Position numbers and translations under genes: made by a program. Shown here piece by piece: positions 18,083 through 26,284 of a DNA stretch of 64,000 nt. This DNA comes from an uncultured Roseobacter sp. GTDB lineage: Bacteria > Pseudomonadota > Alphaproteobacteria > Rhodobacterales > Rhodobacteraceae. A model generated the notes under the pieces. That model saw nothing but the letters and a program-made list of their open reading frames with translations, was not told where the DNA came from and did not search any database. The stretch is from NCBI GenBank assembly GCA_947488305.1, contig CANKZM010000001.1:744001-808000 (forward strand). The letters are read 5' to 3'. Within the stretch, counting starts at the first letter, position 1; each line of letters starts with the position of its first letter.

Positions 18083-18868
18083 ATGAGTTTTGAAGTCTCT
18101 CTGTCCGGTAAGACCGCCGTTATCACCGGTTCGAATTCCGGCATCGGCCTTGGCATTGCTTGGGAACTGGCGCGTGCAGGGGCGGATGTCGTGCTCAATT
18201 CCTTCACGGATAAGGACGAGGACCACGCGCTGGCAGCGCAAATCTCGACCGAAACGGGCGTAACCGCGCGGTATATTCAGGCGGATATGTCGAAGGGTGA
18301 CCAGTGCCGGGCATTGGTGGAAAAAGCAGGGATCTGCGATATCCTCATCAACAATGCGGGAATACAGCACGTCGCACCGATAGATGAATTCCCGATCGAG
18401 AAATGGGACGCGATCATTGCGATCAACATGAACTCGGCATTCCATACCACTGCTGCGGCCCTTCCGATGATGCGTGCTGCGGGTTGGGGGCGGGTGATCA
18501 ATATTGCGTCCGCTCATGGTCTGACAGCATCCCCCTTCAAATCGGCGTATATCGCGGCAAAACATGGGATTGTGGGGATGACGAAGACAGTCGCGCTGGA
18601 AACCGCACAGGAACCGATTACCGCCAACGCAATCTGCCCGGGATACGTGCTGACGCCGCTTGTGGAAGCGCAGATTCCCGATACCGCCAAGAAATATGAT
18701 ATGTCAGAAGAAGAAGTGAAAAAGAAAGTCATTCTGGAACGCCAGCCCTCCAAGGAGTTCGCGACCGTCGAACAGCTGGGAGGCACCACGGTGTTTCTTT
18801 GTTCGGATGCGGCGGCCCAGATCACGGGAACAACCATCAGTGTGGATGGTGGCTGGACGGCGCTGTAA
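18083..18868 (+). CDS. bdhA: D-3-hydroxybutyrate dehydrogenase
   Basis: A 261-residue short-chain dehydrogenase that oxidises (R)-3-hydroxybutyrate to acetoacetate with NAD, a step in polyhydroxybutyrate use. The cofactor motif TGSNSGIG is at residues 15-22, NNAG near 90, and the catalytic triad is Ser143, Tyr156 and Lys160 (SAYIAAKHG). The C-terminal part ICPGYVLTPLVEAQIPDTAK with the following QPSKEFATVEQLG is specific for 3-hydroxybutyrate dehydrogenases. The ATG at 18083 matches the usual family start; the frame stays open upstream. A patatin-type esterase follows 85 nt downstream. Confidence 0.92.
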   Translation: MSFEVSLSGKTAVITGSNSGIGLGIAWELARAGADVVLNSFTDKDEDHALAAQISTETGVTARYIQADMSKGDQCRALVEKAGICDILINNAGIQHVAPIDEFPIEKWDAIIAINMNSAFHTTAAALPMMRAAGWGRVINIASAHGLTASPFKSAYIAAKHGIVGMTKTVALETAQEPITANAICPGYVLTPLVEAQIPDTAKKYDMSEEEVKKKVILERQPSKEFATVEQLGGTTVFLCSDAAAQITGTTISVDGGWTAL

Positions 18869-18953
18869 CGATTTCCTGCCCCCAAGGGTTTAGTTTTCAA
18901 ATCGAATGCGGATCAACTGACCAGTGATGGTCTGAAAACAGGGATATGGGACA

Positions 18954-19994
18954 ATGGCCGGTACAAAGCGGATCAATCTGGCATTACAGGGCGGCGGCGC
19001 GCATGGGGCGTTTACCTGGGGGGTTTTGGACCGGCTGCTCAGTGAGGATGATCTCGATATTGCGGCGATCTCAGGAACAAGCGCCGGAGCGCTCAACGGC
19101 GCTGCGTTGAAGGCGGGCATGATCGAAGGCGGCAAAGAGGGCGCGCGGGCGCGTCTGGACTGGTTGTGGGAAGAGGTCGGCGCACGACCTGACATGAAGA
19201 TCCCGGAATGGATGACACCGTTCTCACTATCAGGTTTCTCAAAAGCGCTTGAGTTTTCCTGGCCCTTTCTGGCTGCTGACAGTTGGTCTCGGGTGTTCTC
19301 GCCGTATTCCTACGGGCCTTTCTATACCAATCCGATCCGGCCGATTGTCGAACAGTTCAATTTTGACAACGTCTGTGCGGAGGGTGCGGATGGGCCTTGT
19401 CTTTTCGTTTGCGCAACAAAAGTGCGCAGCGGCAAAGTGCGTGTCTTCAAGGACAGCGAGATTTCAACGGATGCCATTTTGGCGTCAGCCTGTTTGCCGA
19501 CGATCTTTCAAGCGGTGCCCGTCACCGATCCGGAGAGTGGTCTGACGGAGGATTACTGGGATGGAGGCTATACCGGGAACCCGGCGCTTTTCCCGTTGTT
19601 CAATGATCCGTTGCCCGAAGATATCGTTGTGGTGAACATCAACCCACTGGACCGGCATGAAACACCACGCACGGCGCAAGCGATTCAGAACCGTATCAAT
19701 GAAATCAGTTTCAACTCATCATTGCTGCGTGAGTTGCGTGCGATCGAATTTGTGCAACGTCTTATCCGTGAGGGCAAAATCCAGAAAGGCGAGATGCGCC
19801 GCGTGCTGGTCCACATGATCGCGGATGACGCACTGATGAACGAGCTTTCCGTAGCGACAAAGCTGATCCCAACGCCATACACGCTGGCACGTCTGAAAGC
19901 AGCGGGTCAAAAGGCGGCGGATGATTTTCTGAGCGCACACAAGCAGGACATCAACGAGCGCAGTTCGGCCGATCTGGTTGAGATGTTCCAATAA
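18954..19994 (+). CDS. Patatin-like phospholipase/esterase
   Basis: The 346-residue protein has the patatin Ser-Asp dyad: the oxyanion motif GGGAHGAF at about residues 13-20, the nucleophile Ser43 in GTSAG, and Asp203 in the DGG motif (WDGGYTGNP). No signal peptide is present, so it acts inside the cell. Members hydrolyse phospholipids or neutral lipids, and some patatin-type proteins are intracellular polyhydroxyalkanoate depolymerases. Placement right after bdhA makes a role in polyhydroxybutyrate granule turnover attractive, but that is inference. It ends one base before the convergent DUF502 gene. Confidence 0.86.
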   Translation: MAGTKRINLALQGGGAHGAFTWGVLDRLLSEDDLDIAAISGTSAGALNGAALKAGMIEGGKEGARARLDWLWEEVGARPDMKIPEWMTPFSLSGFSKALEFSWPFLAADSWSRVFSPYSYGPFYTNPIRPIVEQFNFDNVCAEGADGPCLFVCATKVRSGKVRVFKDSEISTDAILASACLPTIFQAVPVTDPESGLTEDYWDGGYTGNPALFPLFNDPLPEDIVVVNINPLDRHETPRTAQAIQNRINEISFNSSLLRELRAIEFVQRLIREGKIQKGEMRRVLVHMIADDALMNELSVATKLIPTPYTLARLKAAGQKAADDFLSAHKQDINERSSADLVEMFQ

Positions 19995-20711
19995 TTACTT
20001 GGTGATTATTTCTTCCGGATCGTCCTTGCCGTTCGGATAGACAAGCCCGGCAGAAATCACCAGTTTGGCAGCCTCTTCGACGGTCATATCAAGGATCGTT
20101 ACGTCCTCTTCGGGCACAAACAGCAGAAAGCCCGATGTCGGGTTTGGCGTGGTGGGCAGGAAAATGCTCAGCATCGGTTTTCCGTCGTGGCCGCGTTGCG
20201 CAATCTCGCCCTTGGTGTTGGTCGAGATGAAGCCAATGGCCCAGATCCCCTTGCGAGGATATTCGATGATACATGCCTTCTCAAAGGACCGCTCAGATTG
20301 TGCAAAGACGGTTTCCGAGATTTGTTTGATGCCGGAATAGATCGAACGGACAACAGGCGTTCGTTCCACCAGACCTTCAGCGAAAGTGATCATGGAACGC
20401 CCGATCAACCCTTTGGCCATCCATCCGACGATCACAGTGAAAATCAGGAAAATGACGACGCCGATCCCGCGCACGTTGATCTGCACAGACGGATCAAGCC
20501 CCAGCAGGTTTTGCAACACATGATCGGGTTGATATCTGTTTGGAACCAACGGCAGCACGAACCCGTCAATCCACCCCACAACGGACCAGATCAGCCAAAT
20601 CGTGAGCCCAACCGGCGCGATCACAACAAGCCCAGTCAGAAAATTGGCGCGTAGTCTGGTAAAGAGACTTCTTTTTGGAGGATGTGACTCGGGGTCGAAA
20701 GGGGTGTTCAT
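19995..20711 (-). CDS. DUF502 family inner-membrane protein
   Basis: A 238-residue protein with two transmembrane helices (about 25-46 and 82-102) and a C-terminal soluble domain. The motifs PVGLTIWLIWSVVGWID, ERTPVVRSIYSGIKQI and FLPTTPNPTSGFLLFVPEEDV are diagnostic of DUF502, a widespread family of unknown function. The three proline-threonine rich motifs suggest a conserved surface. Tail-to-tail with the patatin gene, stops adjacent. It lies 93 nt downstream of psuG on the same strand. Confidence 0.86.
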   Translation of the reverse strand: MNTPFDPESHPPKRSLFTRLRANFLTGLVVIAPVGLTIWLIWSVVGWIDGFVLPLVPNRYQPDHVLQNLLGLDPSVQINVRGIGVVIFLIFTVIVGWMAKGLIGRSMITFAEGLVERTPVVRSIYSGIKQISETVFAQSERSFEKACIIEYPRKGIWAIGFISTNTKGEIAQRGHDGKPMLSIFLPTTPNPTSGFLLFVPEEDVTILDMTVEEAAKLVISAGLVYPNGKDDPEEIITK

Positions 20712-20804
20712 TTACTGTCCGTCTAAACTGCGCGCTACGCGTAAGTAAGAGGTTTGACTACGCACTACAATGGCTTGATGGGTATGAGCCGCCAACATTC
20801 TCGC

Positions 20805-21725
20805 CTAGCGGGAGTTGCCGCTCAATGCCTTGGCAATTGCGCCAGCCAAACGGGCATTGTTTCGAACCAATGCAATATTTGCGGTAAGCGACCGACCCTC
20901 TGTCAGTTCAAAAATACGTTGCAGCAAATAAGGCGTTACGGCCTTACCCTTGATGCCATGCGCATCCGCGTCAGCTTGCGCCTGTGCGATGATCGGGGCG
21001 AGGGTCTCTGCGGGGATTTGATCCTCAGTAGGGATTGGGTTTGCAACCAATTGCCCTCCGGGCAATCCAAGCCGCGCGCGCATGCTATGGGCCTTGGCAA
21101 TGTCGGCGGCAGTATCCATGCGCAGCGGTGCATTAAATGGCGACGAAGCGCTCCAGAACGCCGGAAATTTATTCTGACCATAGGCGATGACCGGCACGCC
21201 TTGCGTCTCCAGGACTTCAAGCGTTTTTTCCACATCAAGGATTGCCTTCGCGCCCGCTGCGACAACCGTTACGGGGGTCTGTGCAAGCTCCATCAGATCC
21301 GCTGAAATGTCGAAACTGTTTTCTGCCCCACGATGGACGCCGCCAATACCACCGGTCGCAAAAACCGAAATTCCTGCCAGGTGGGCCGCGATCACGGTCG
21401 CAGCAACCGTTGTGGCCCCGGTCCCGTTTGTGGCCATGCAGGCGGCCATATCCGCGCGGGAAAGCTTCGCCACACCTTTTGCCTGGGCCAATACCTCAAG
21501 CTGATCCTGCTCCAACCCAATGTGCAGCGTGCCATCCATCACCGCAATTGTCGCAGGCGTGACGCCCAAGACCCGCAGATCATCTTCGACCTGTCGAGCC
21601 ACCTCGATGTTTTGCGGATAGGGCATGCCATGGGTGATGATCGTGCTTTCAAGGGCGACGATGGGACGACCAGCCGCTTTGGCGGCAGCCACCTCGGCAG
21701 AATGGATCATCGGTAGATCGGTCAT
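20805..21725 (-). CDS. psuG: Pseudouridine-5'-phosphate glycosidase
   Basis: PsuG cleaves the C-C glycosidic bond of pseudouridine 5'-phosphate to uracil and ribose 5-phosphate. The 306-residue protein shows the family motifs ALESTIITHGMPYPQN near the N-terminus, GATTVAATV, FATGGIGGVHRGAE, and the C-terminal TPYLLQRIFELT with NIALVRNNARLAG. Its ATG overlaps the stop of the kinase psuK by 4 nt, giving a two-step salvage operon: PsuK phosphorylates pseudouridine from RNA turnover and PsuG splits it. Confidence 0.95.
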   Translation of the reverse strand: MTDLPMIHSAEVAAAKAAGRPIVALESTIITHGMPYPQNIEVARQVEDDLRVLGVTPATIAVMDGTLHIGLEQDQLEVLAQAKGVAKLSRADMAACMATNGTGATTVAATVIAAHLAGISVFATGGIGGVHRGAENSFDISADLMELAQTPVTVVAAGAKAILDVEKTLEVLETQGVPVIAYGQNKFPAFWSASSPFNAPLRMDTAADIAKAHSMRARLGLPGGQLVANPIPTEDQIPAETLAPIIAQAQADADAHGIKGKAVTPYLLQRIFELTEGRSLTANIALVRNNARLAGAIAKALSGNSR

Positions 21726-22615
21726 AGTGGTGTTTCTCCCGAAACATATGTTGCGGCGGCTTTCAATGCGGCATCCAGAGCGTCGCCCGGACCCATTCCA
21801 CCCGCCTCTGAGGCGATATGTGCTGCCATGAAGGTGTCACCGGCCCCGGTCACGCGGGTAACAAGCACCTGGGGCGGTGTTTGGGACAGGACACCGTCGG
21901 CGCGGCCGTCAGTCGCATCCGACCCCCCATCCGTCACCAACACACGTGCGGCCCCTTTTTCAAGCAGGCCCACCGCAGCGTCCCGAGAGGTGTTGAACTT
22001 TCGCTGACAAAGCAACCCGGCTTCTTCAAGATTGACGTAAAGTGTCCCGCGTCCTGCAGAGATAAAGGGGGCCAACCGTTCCGCCTTACCGGGTGATGCT
22101 GGCGCAACCCTCAAATCTGCATTTGCAAACAAGGGACTTTGTGCAATGCGGCTCAAAAGTCCAAGCGTCAGATTGCCATCAAGAGCGATGGCGCCGGGAA
22201 AGGGCATGTCTTCGCTTCCAAGGCGTCCGTCTTCAAGCGGGGCGAGTATCTTGGCCCCCGCCGCTTCGAGAGAATGGGCATCGGCGATGGCGGCGATCAG
22301 CCCGTTTGCGCCTTCGACGGCCATGTAGCGGTCGGTCGGCAAATCCTCTGACCGATAGATCAGGTCAGTGATCAGACCCCGTTCCGAACAGGCGGCCACA
22401 AGCTCATCGCCTTCGGCATCGCGCCCGATGGCGGTCAGCAGTGCGGGGTGCAGCCCAAAACGTGCAAGCGTCATGGCAATATTCATCGCCACACCACCAG
22501 GCAGTCGCGTGATGCGCCCCGGAACGTCAGAGCCCTGCCGCATGGCGCTGGCAGAACGCCCGATCACGTCCCACAGCACCGATCCGATACAAAGAATATC
22601 CGCGTTTTGTGTCAT
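21722..22615 (-). CDS. psuK: PfkB-family kinase, pseudouridine kinase
   Basis: A 297-residue ribokinase-like sugar kinase. GSVLWDVIGRS at the N-terminus, LPGGVAMNIAMTLARFG in the first PfkB signature, and VTGAGDTFMAAH with the catalytic Asp in the second signature are clear. The family contains many nucleoside and sugar kinases; the assignment to pseudouridine comes from its 4-nt overlap with psuG, a conserved pairing. It is 51 nt downstream of the DUF4198 gene on the same strand and might be in one transcript with it, without an evident metabolic link. Confidence 0.87.
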   Translation of the reverse strand: MTQNADILCIGSVLWDVIGRSASAMRQGSDVPGRITRLPGGVAMNIAMTLARFGLHPALLTAIGRDAEGDELVAACSERGLITDLIYRSEDLPTDRYMAVEGANGLIAAIADAHSLEAAGAKILAPLEDGRLGSEDMPFPGAIALDGNLTLGLLSRIAQSPLFANADLRVAPASPGKAERLAPFISAGRGTLYVNLEEAGLLCQRKFNTSRDAAVGLLEKGAARVLVTDGGSDATDGRADGVLSQTPPQVLVTRVTGAGDTFMAAHIASEAGGMGPGDALDAALKAAATYVSGETPL

Positions 22616-22666
22616 GGCTGACTTGTGACCGGGATGCAGGCGGGGATCAAGCCCGTTTCACCTGAG

Positions 22667-23482
22667 CTACCGCGCTGGCACGGCAAAGGTTAACGCCGCC
22701 CAGAAGGTGAGCCACAGGGGCGCCTTGTCTTCACTGCCCGCATCATGGTTAGGGCGCAGGATAACCGCGTCGAATAAGTACTCCGATCCGGGATTGACCG
22801 GGATTCCAACCTGACCCTTTGCGTCCGTCCGGTGGAGAGTTACGTCAACGACGCCGTCCGGGGTACGCTCAAAGACTTCGACTTGTGCGTCGGCGCGGGG
22901 GGTGCCGTCGTCATTGACCTGCACCCGCATAACCCCATCGAAGCCTGGTTCATATGGGTTGGTCAATGCTACGAACTCGGTCCTCAAACCAAAGGCGCGG
23001 TCCGACCCCGCACCATCGCCCACAGCGATCAGAGCCTTGGCGTGGCGGGTATAGCTTTCGCGAAACCCTTCTTGCGGCCAGCCCATTTCGGCATGGAAGT
23101 CGGCGGCGGTGCGAAAGTCTTTGTGAGCGGCAAATTTGAGGAACTTTTCCCATTCACGGTAGGTCAGTCTGGACGGTACCGTTTCGTGCAAAACCACCAA
23201 CAGCCCTTCGTCCGAGGGTGCTGTTGTCTGCAGGGCAGGGGTATCGCCCATCCTGCCGTCAACGGGCGCGATCTTGTCGCCCAGGACTATTTCAAACCGG
23301 GTAAACCGATTTTCGAACCAGCCCAGGGACGTTCCCTTGAAATTTTCACCATTTCGAAGGCTTGCGACCAGTGGTTTGTCCGTTTCAACTTGATATTGTT
23401 CCGGTTCAATCCAAAACTCATGAGCAAGCGCGGGCAGGCCCGCAAAACTAATGAGTATGAATAAGAGGCGTATCAACCCCAT
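22667..23482 (-). CDS. DUF4198 periplasmic protein, possible metal-uptake accessory
   Basis: A 271-residue secreted protein: signal peptide of about 20 residues ending ALA, mature N-terminus HEFWIEPEQYQ. DUF4198 proteins, such as NikM-like components, are often next to nickel or cobalt transporters. The rest is beta-rich with an Ig-like region (VQVNDDGTPRADAQVEVFE, GQVGIPVNPGSEYLFDAV) and a hydrophobic C-terminus (LWLTFWAALTFAV). The ATG at 23482 is chosen because it starts the signal peptide; the frame is open further upstream inside the divergent HupE gene. The two ATG codons interlock in a CATG. Confidence 0.78.
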   Translation of the reverse strand: MGLIRLLFILISFAGLPALAHEFWIEPEQYQVETDKPLVASLRNGENFKGTSLGWFENRFTRFEIVLGDKIAPVDGRMGDTPALQTTAPSDEGLLVVLHETVPSRLTYREWEKFLKFAAHKDFRTAADFHAEMGWPQEGFRESYTRHAKALIAVGDGAGSDRAFGLRTEFVALTNPYEPGFDGVMRVQVNDDGTPRADAQVEVFERTPDGVVDVTLHRTDAKGQVGIPVNPGSEYLFDAVILRPNHDAGSEDKAPLWLTFWAALTFAVPAR

Positions 23483-24674
23483 GAAGACCCCCGTTTTTCC
23501 TGTGCTGTTGAAGGTGAGTGTTTTGACTGTGGTGTCAACGTTGTTTCTGTTCTTTGTGGCCGAACGCAGTTTTGCCCATGAGGTCGTACCCACCATTGCG
23601 GACCTGACTGTTTCCGAGACCGGAGAGGTCCAGTTGGATTTGCGAGTGAACATCGAAGCATTTCTCGCCGGGATCGACCTTGATGCCGTTGAAGATACGG
23701 ATGCAGATGATGCATCGGACGACTACGATGCGCTCCGGGCGTTGCCGGGATCGGAGATTGCCCAGCGTGTTGGCGAGCTTGTTGATGTGTGGAATGCACA
23801 CCCGTTGTTGCAGGCCGGTGGTCCCGTAACGCTCACCCAAAGCGCGCTGACCATACCTGACGACATAGACTTCGAACTGCCCCGCATTTCGGAACTTTCT
23901 CTTACGGGCCAACTTCCTGATGGTTCAACGGCTGTAACCGTCAACTGGCCAGCAGGCGCGGGAGCATTGGTCGTCCGGCAGCAAGGGGTGGAGGCTCCCT
24001 ACACCGGCTATTTGAACGGGGGCGACACAAGTCCGGAAATCACGCTCGCAGGCGGAGATGCGCAAAGCCCGGGCGCCGCCTTCGCGAGTTACATCCCCGT
24101 CGGCTTCGATCACATTCTGCCGAAAGGGCTCGATCACATTCTCTTTGTTCTGGGTCTGTTTTTCCTGAGCACCCGTTGGGGCCCGCTTTTGTGGCAGGTT
24201 AGTGCCTTTACGCTCGCACATACCGTGACTTTGGCGTTGGGAGCCTTGGGGTGGGTCAATATCCCCGGCAGCATCGTGGAGCCGCTCATTGCCGCCTCTA
24301 TCGTCTATGTTGCCGTTGAGAACCTTTTCCAACGTGGACTGACGCGCTGGCGACCGTTCATCATATTCGGCTTTGGGCTCCTCCACGGGCTTGGATTTGC
24401 CTCGGTGCTGGGTGAATTCGGATTGCCGGATGCGCAGTTTATACCCGCGCTCATCGGTTTCAATGTCGGCGTGGAACTGGGACAACTAACCGTGATCGCC
24501 CTTGCGGCCATCGTGCTTTTCGGATGCACGAAACTGGCACAAAGATCTGAATTGTCAGAAGCGGAAGCGCCCGTCGGGACGTATGCGGTGATGTTCCGGG
24601 CGGTATCGATCCCCGGATCTTTGATCATTGCGCTGGTAGGGGCTTATTGGTGCGTTGAGCGCGTGTTCTTCTGA
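23481..24674 (+). CDS. HupE/UreJ family membrane protein, putative metal permease
   Basis: A 397-residue protein. A signal-like helix at about residues 10-30 ends in SFA, giving a mature N-terminus HEVVPTI. A periplasmic domain of about 180 residues follows, then a multi-helix C-terminal HupE/UreJ_2 domain with GFDHILPKGLDHILFVLG, FTLAHTVTLALGALG, and LLHGLGFASVLGEFG, whose His and Asp residues fit nickel or cobalt transport. The ATG at 23481 has AAGAGG 12 nt upstream; in-frame ATGs at 23451 and 23457 would lie inside the divergent DUF4198 signal-peptide codons. Pairing with DUF4198 supports a metal-uptake role. Confidence 0.8.
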   Translation: MKTPVFPVLLKVSVLTVVSTLFLFFVAERSFAHEVVPTIADLTVSETGEVQLDLRVNIEAFLAGIDLDAVEDTDADDASDDYDALRALPGSEIAQRVGELVDVWNAHPLLQAGGPVTLTQSALTIPDDIDFELPRISELSLTGQLPDGSTAVTVNWPAGAGALVVRQQGVEAPYTGYLNGGDTSPEITLAGGDAQSPGAAFASYIPVGFDHILPKGLDHILFVLGLFFLSTRWGPLLWQVSAFTLAHTVTLALGALGWVNIPGSIVEPLIAASIVYVAVENLFQRGLTRWRPFIIFGFGLLHGLGFASVLGEFGLPDAQFIPALIGFNVGVELGQLTVIALAAIVLFGCTKLAQRSELSEAEAPVGTYAVMFRAVSIPGSLIIALVGAYWCVERVFF

Positions 24675-24677
24675 GCC

Positions 24678-25298
24678 TTAACCCATCGCTTCGATCAATT
24701 GCCCCAAGCGCGCTGCAGGATCATCCGATTTCCAGATTTCTTCGCCAAAGGCAAAGAAATCGGTGAAAGGAGCCAGCTGTGCGATCTTGGCGGCGTCAAG
24801 GCCGCCTTCGGCCACAACCGGCACTTCGATCATCTCGGACCACCATTCAAAAATGTCCTGTTCGGCATAGCGCCCATCCCCAAGATCGGTCGCTGTGACC
24901 GGGCCAAAACAGATGTAGTCCGCCCCGGCTTCGCCCGCGGACATCCCTTCATGGCGGGAGGCTCCGCAAAAGCTGCCGATAATCGCGTCGGGCCCTAAAG
25001 CCTTGCGGGCAGTTCTGACGGAGCGCGCGGAATCCGACAGGTGCACGCCGTCCAGGCCCAAACGATCGGCAAGTGCCGTGTGATCCGTAATCACCATCGC
25101 GACATCGCGGGCATAGATCACTTCGCGCAATGCGTCCGCCGCGCGGGCTAGGCGATCCTCTTCGCGGGTGGCGAGGTCAAGCCGCACACAGGCGATGGCA
25201 TGGGTATCAAGTACCCGGGCAAGAACGTCTGGAAAGCTGCTCAATTCAAAGTCGGATGGGGTTACAAGATACAGCTGCGGTGCTTCTGGCATATCCAT
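24678..25298 (-). CDS. Thiamine-phosphate synthase-like protein
   Basis: A 206-residue TIM-barrel protein of the ThiE/TenI family. It keeps ACVRLDLA, the substrate-side MVITDHTALADRLGLDGVHLSD, and GADYICFGPVTATD, which matches the GPxxxT region of ThiE. The lysine that follows that motif in classical ThiE (PTxTK) is replaced by LGDG, so pyrophosphate handling may differ. It could be true ThiE of a divergent type or a paralogue. It stands alone, converging on the HupE gene with 3 nt between stops; no other thiamine gene is present. Confidence 0.72.
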   Translation of the reverse strand: MDMPEAPQLYLVTPSDFELSSFPDVLARVLDTHAIACVRLDLATREEDRLARAADALREVIYARDVAMVITDHTALADRLGLDGVHLSDSARSVRTARKALGPDAIIGSFCGASRHEGMSAGEAGADYICFGPVTATDLGDGRYAEQDIFEWWSEMIEVPVVAEGGLDAAKIAQLAPFTDFFAFGEEIWKSDDPAARLGQLIEAMG

Positions 25299-25438
25299 CG
25301 TCGGGAACCTCCGGGTCTTTTGATCGGCAGCAGTAGCGCAAGTGTCGGGAAATGAAAACGGAATTGCGACACCTGAGCTTCTTGAACCTGCCCACGCTTG
25401 CCGTTGCAGAGGTCAGTGAAGGACAGTAAGAGGCCTGC

Positions 25439-26197
25439 ATGAGTGACGCTGTGGAAAATCCTACGACTCCGGCCATTGTTCTGGTGCGCCCGCAAATGGG
25501 CGAAAACATCGGTGCCTCAGCCCGTGCGATGTGGAATTTCGGGCTCGACCGGATGCGTGTTGTCGCCCCTCGGGATGGCTGGCCCAATCAAGCGGCAGTT
25601 GCTCTGGCCAGCGGTGCAGGGCGCCTTTTGGACGAAGCCCGGCTCAGCCCGGATCTGGCAGACGGGATCAAGGATTGTTCGTTCGTTTTTGCAACGACCG
25701 CGCGCACACGGGATTTGACCAAGCCCTTGTTCAGCCCGGAACAGGCGATGAAGGCAGCAGCGCTCAAGATCGCTGAAGGTCAGCGCGTCGCTGTCCTGTT
25801 TGGGCCTGAAAGAGCCGGTTTGGAAAATGACGACATCGCATGCGCCAATGCGATCATATCGGTCCCCGTAAATCCTGCGTTTCCGTCGCTCAATCTGGCG
25901 CAATGTGTCCTTCTGGTTGGCTACGAATGGATGCGTGCAACGGGTGAAATCGACCCCGAGAGTGTCGAGATGGCGGGTACCGTTTGGGCGGAACAACAAG
26001 AGATTGAACATCTGGCGTCCCATTACGAAGAACGTCTGAATGAAATGGGATTCTTCTTCCCGCAGCATAAATCCGAGTCGATGCGTCTGAATCTGCGGAA
26101 TTTCTGGAGCCGGATGCCCATGACGCGTGCCGATGTTCAGATGATGCACGGTGTGATGCGGCAGGTCATGCGGTGGACTGGTCGAAGAGATGAGTGA
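25439..26197 (+). CDS. trmJ: tRNA (cytidine/uridine-2'-O-)-methyltransferase TrmJ-type
   Basis: A 252-residue SPOUT methyltransferase that methylates the 2'-OH of nucleotide 32 in tRNA anticodon loops. The knot motifs are IVLVRPQMGENIGASARAM (motif 1), LFGPERAGLEND (motif 2) and VNPAFPSLNLAQCVLLVGYE (motif 3). The C-terminal extension beyond about residue 165 is typical for TrmJ rather than TrmL. The start is ATG at 25439, preceded by TAAGAGG. It is followed 87 nt later by ctaA on the same strand. Confidence 0.9.
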   Translation: MSDAVENPTTPAIVLVRPQMGENIGASARAMWNFGLDRMRVVAPRDGWPNQAAVALASGAGRLLDEARLSPDLADGIKDCSFVFATTARTRDLTKPLFSPEQAMKAAALKIAEGQRVAVLFGPERAGLENDDIACANAIISVPVNPAFPSLNLAQCVLLVGYEWMRATGEIDPESVEMAGTVWAEQQEIEHLASHYEERLNEMGFFFPQHKSESMRLNLRNFWSRMPMTRADVQMMHGVMRQVMRWTGRRDE

Positions 26198-26284
26198 AAT
26201 CTGGGGCACGCGACGCGCTGTCGCGCTGGACCTTGCTGGCACATGCGCCTAGGGTCGCGTGGCTTGAATACCTGAGGATATCGG

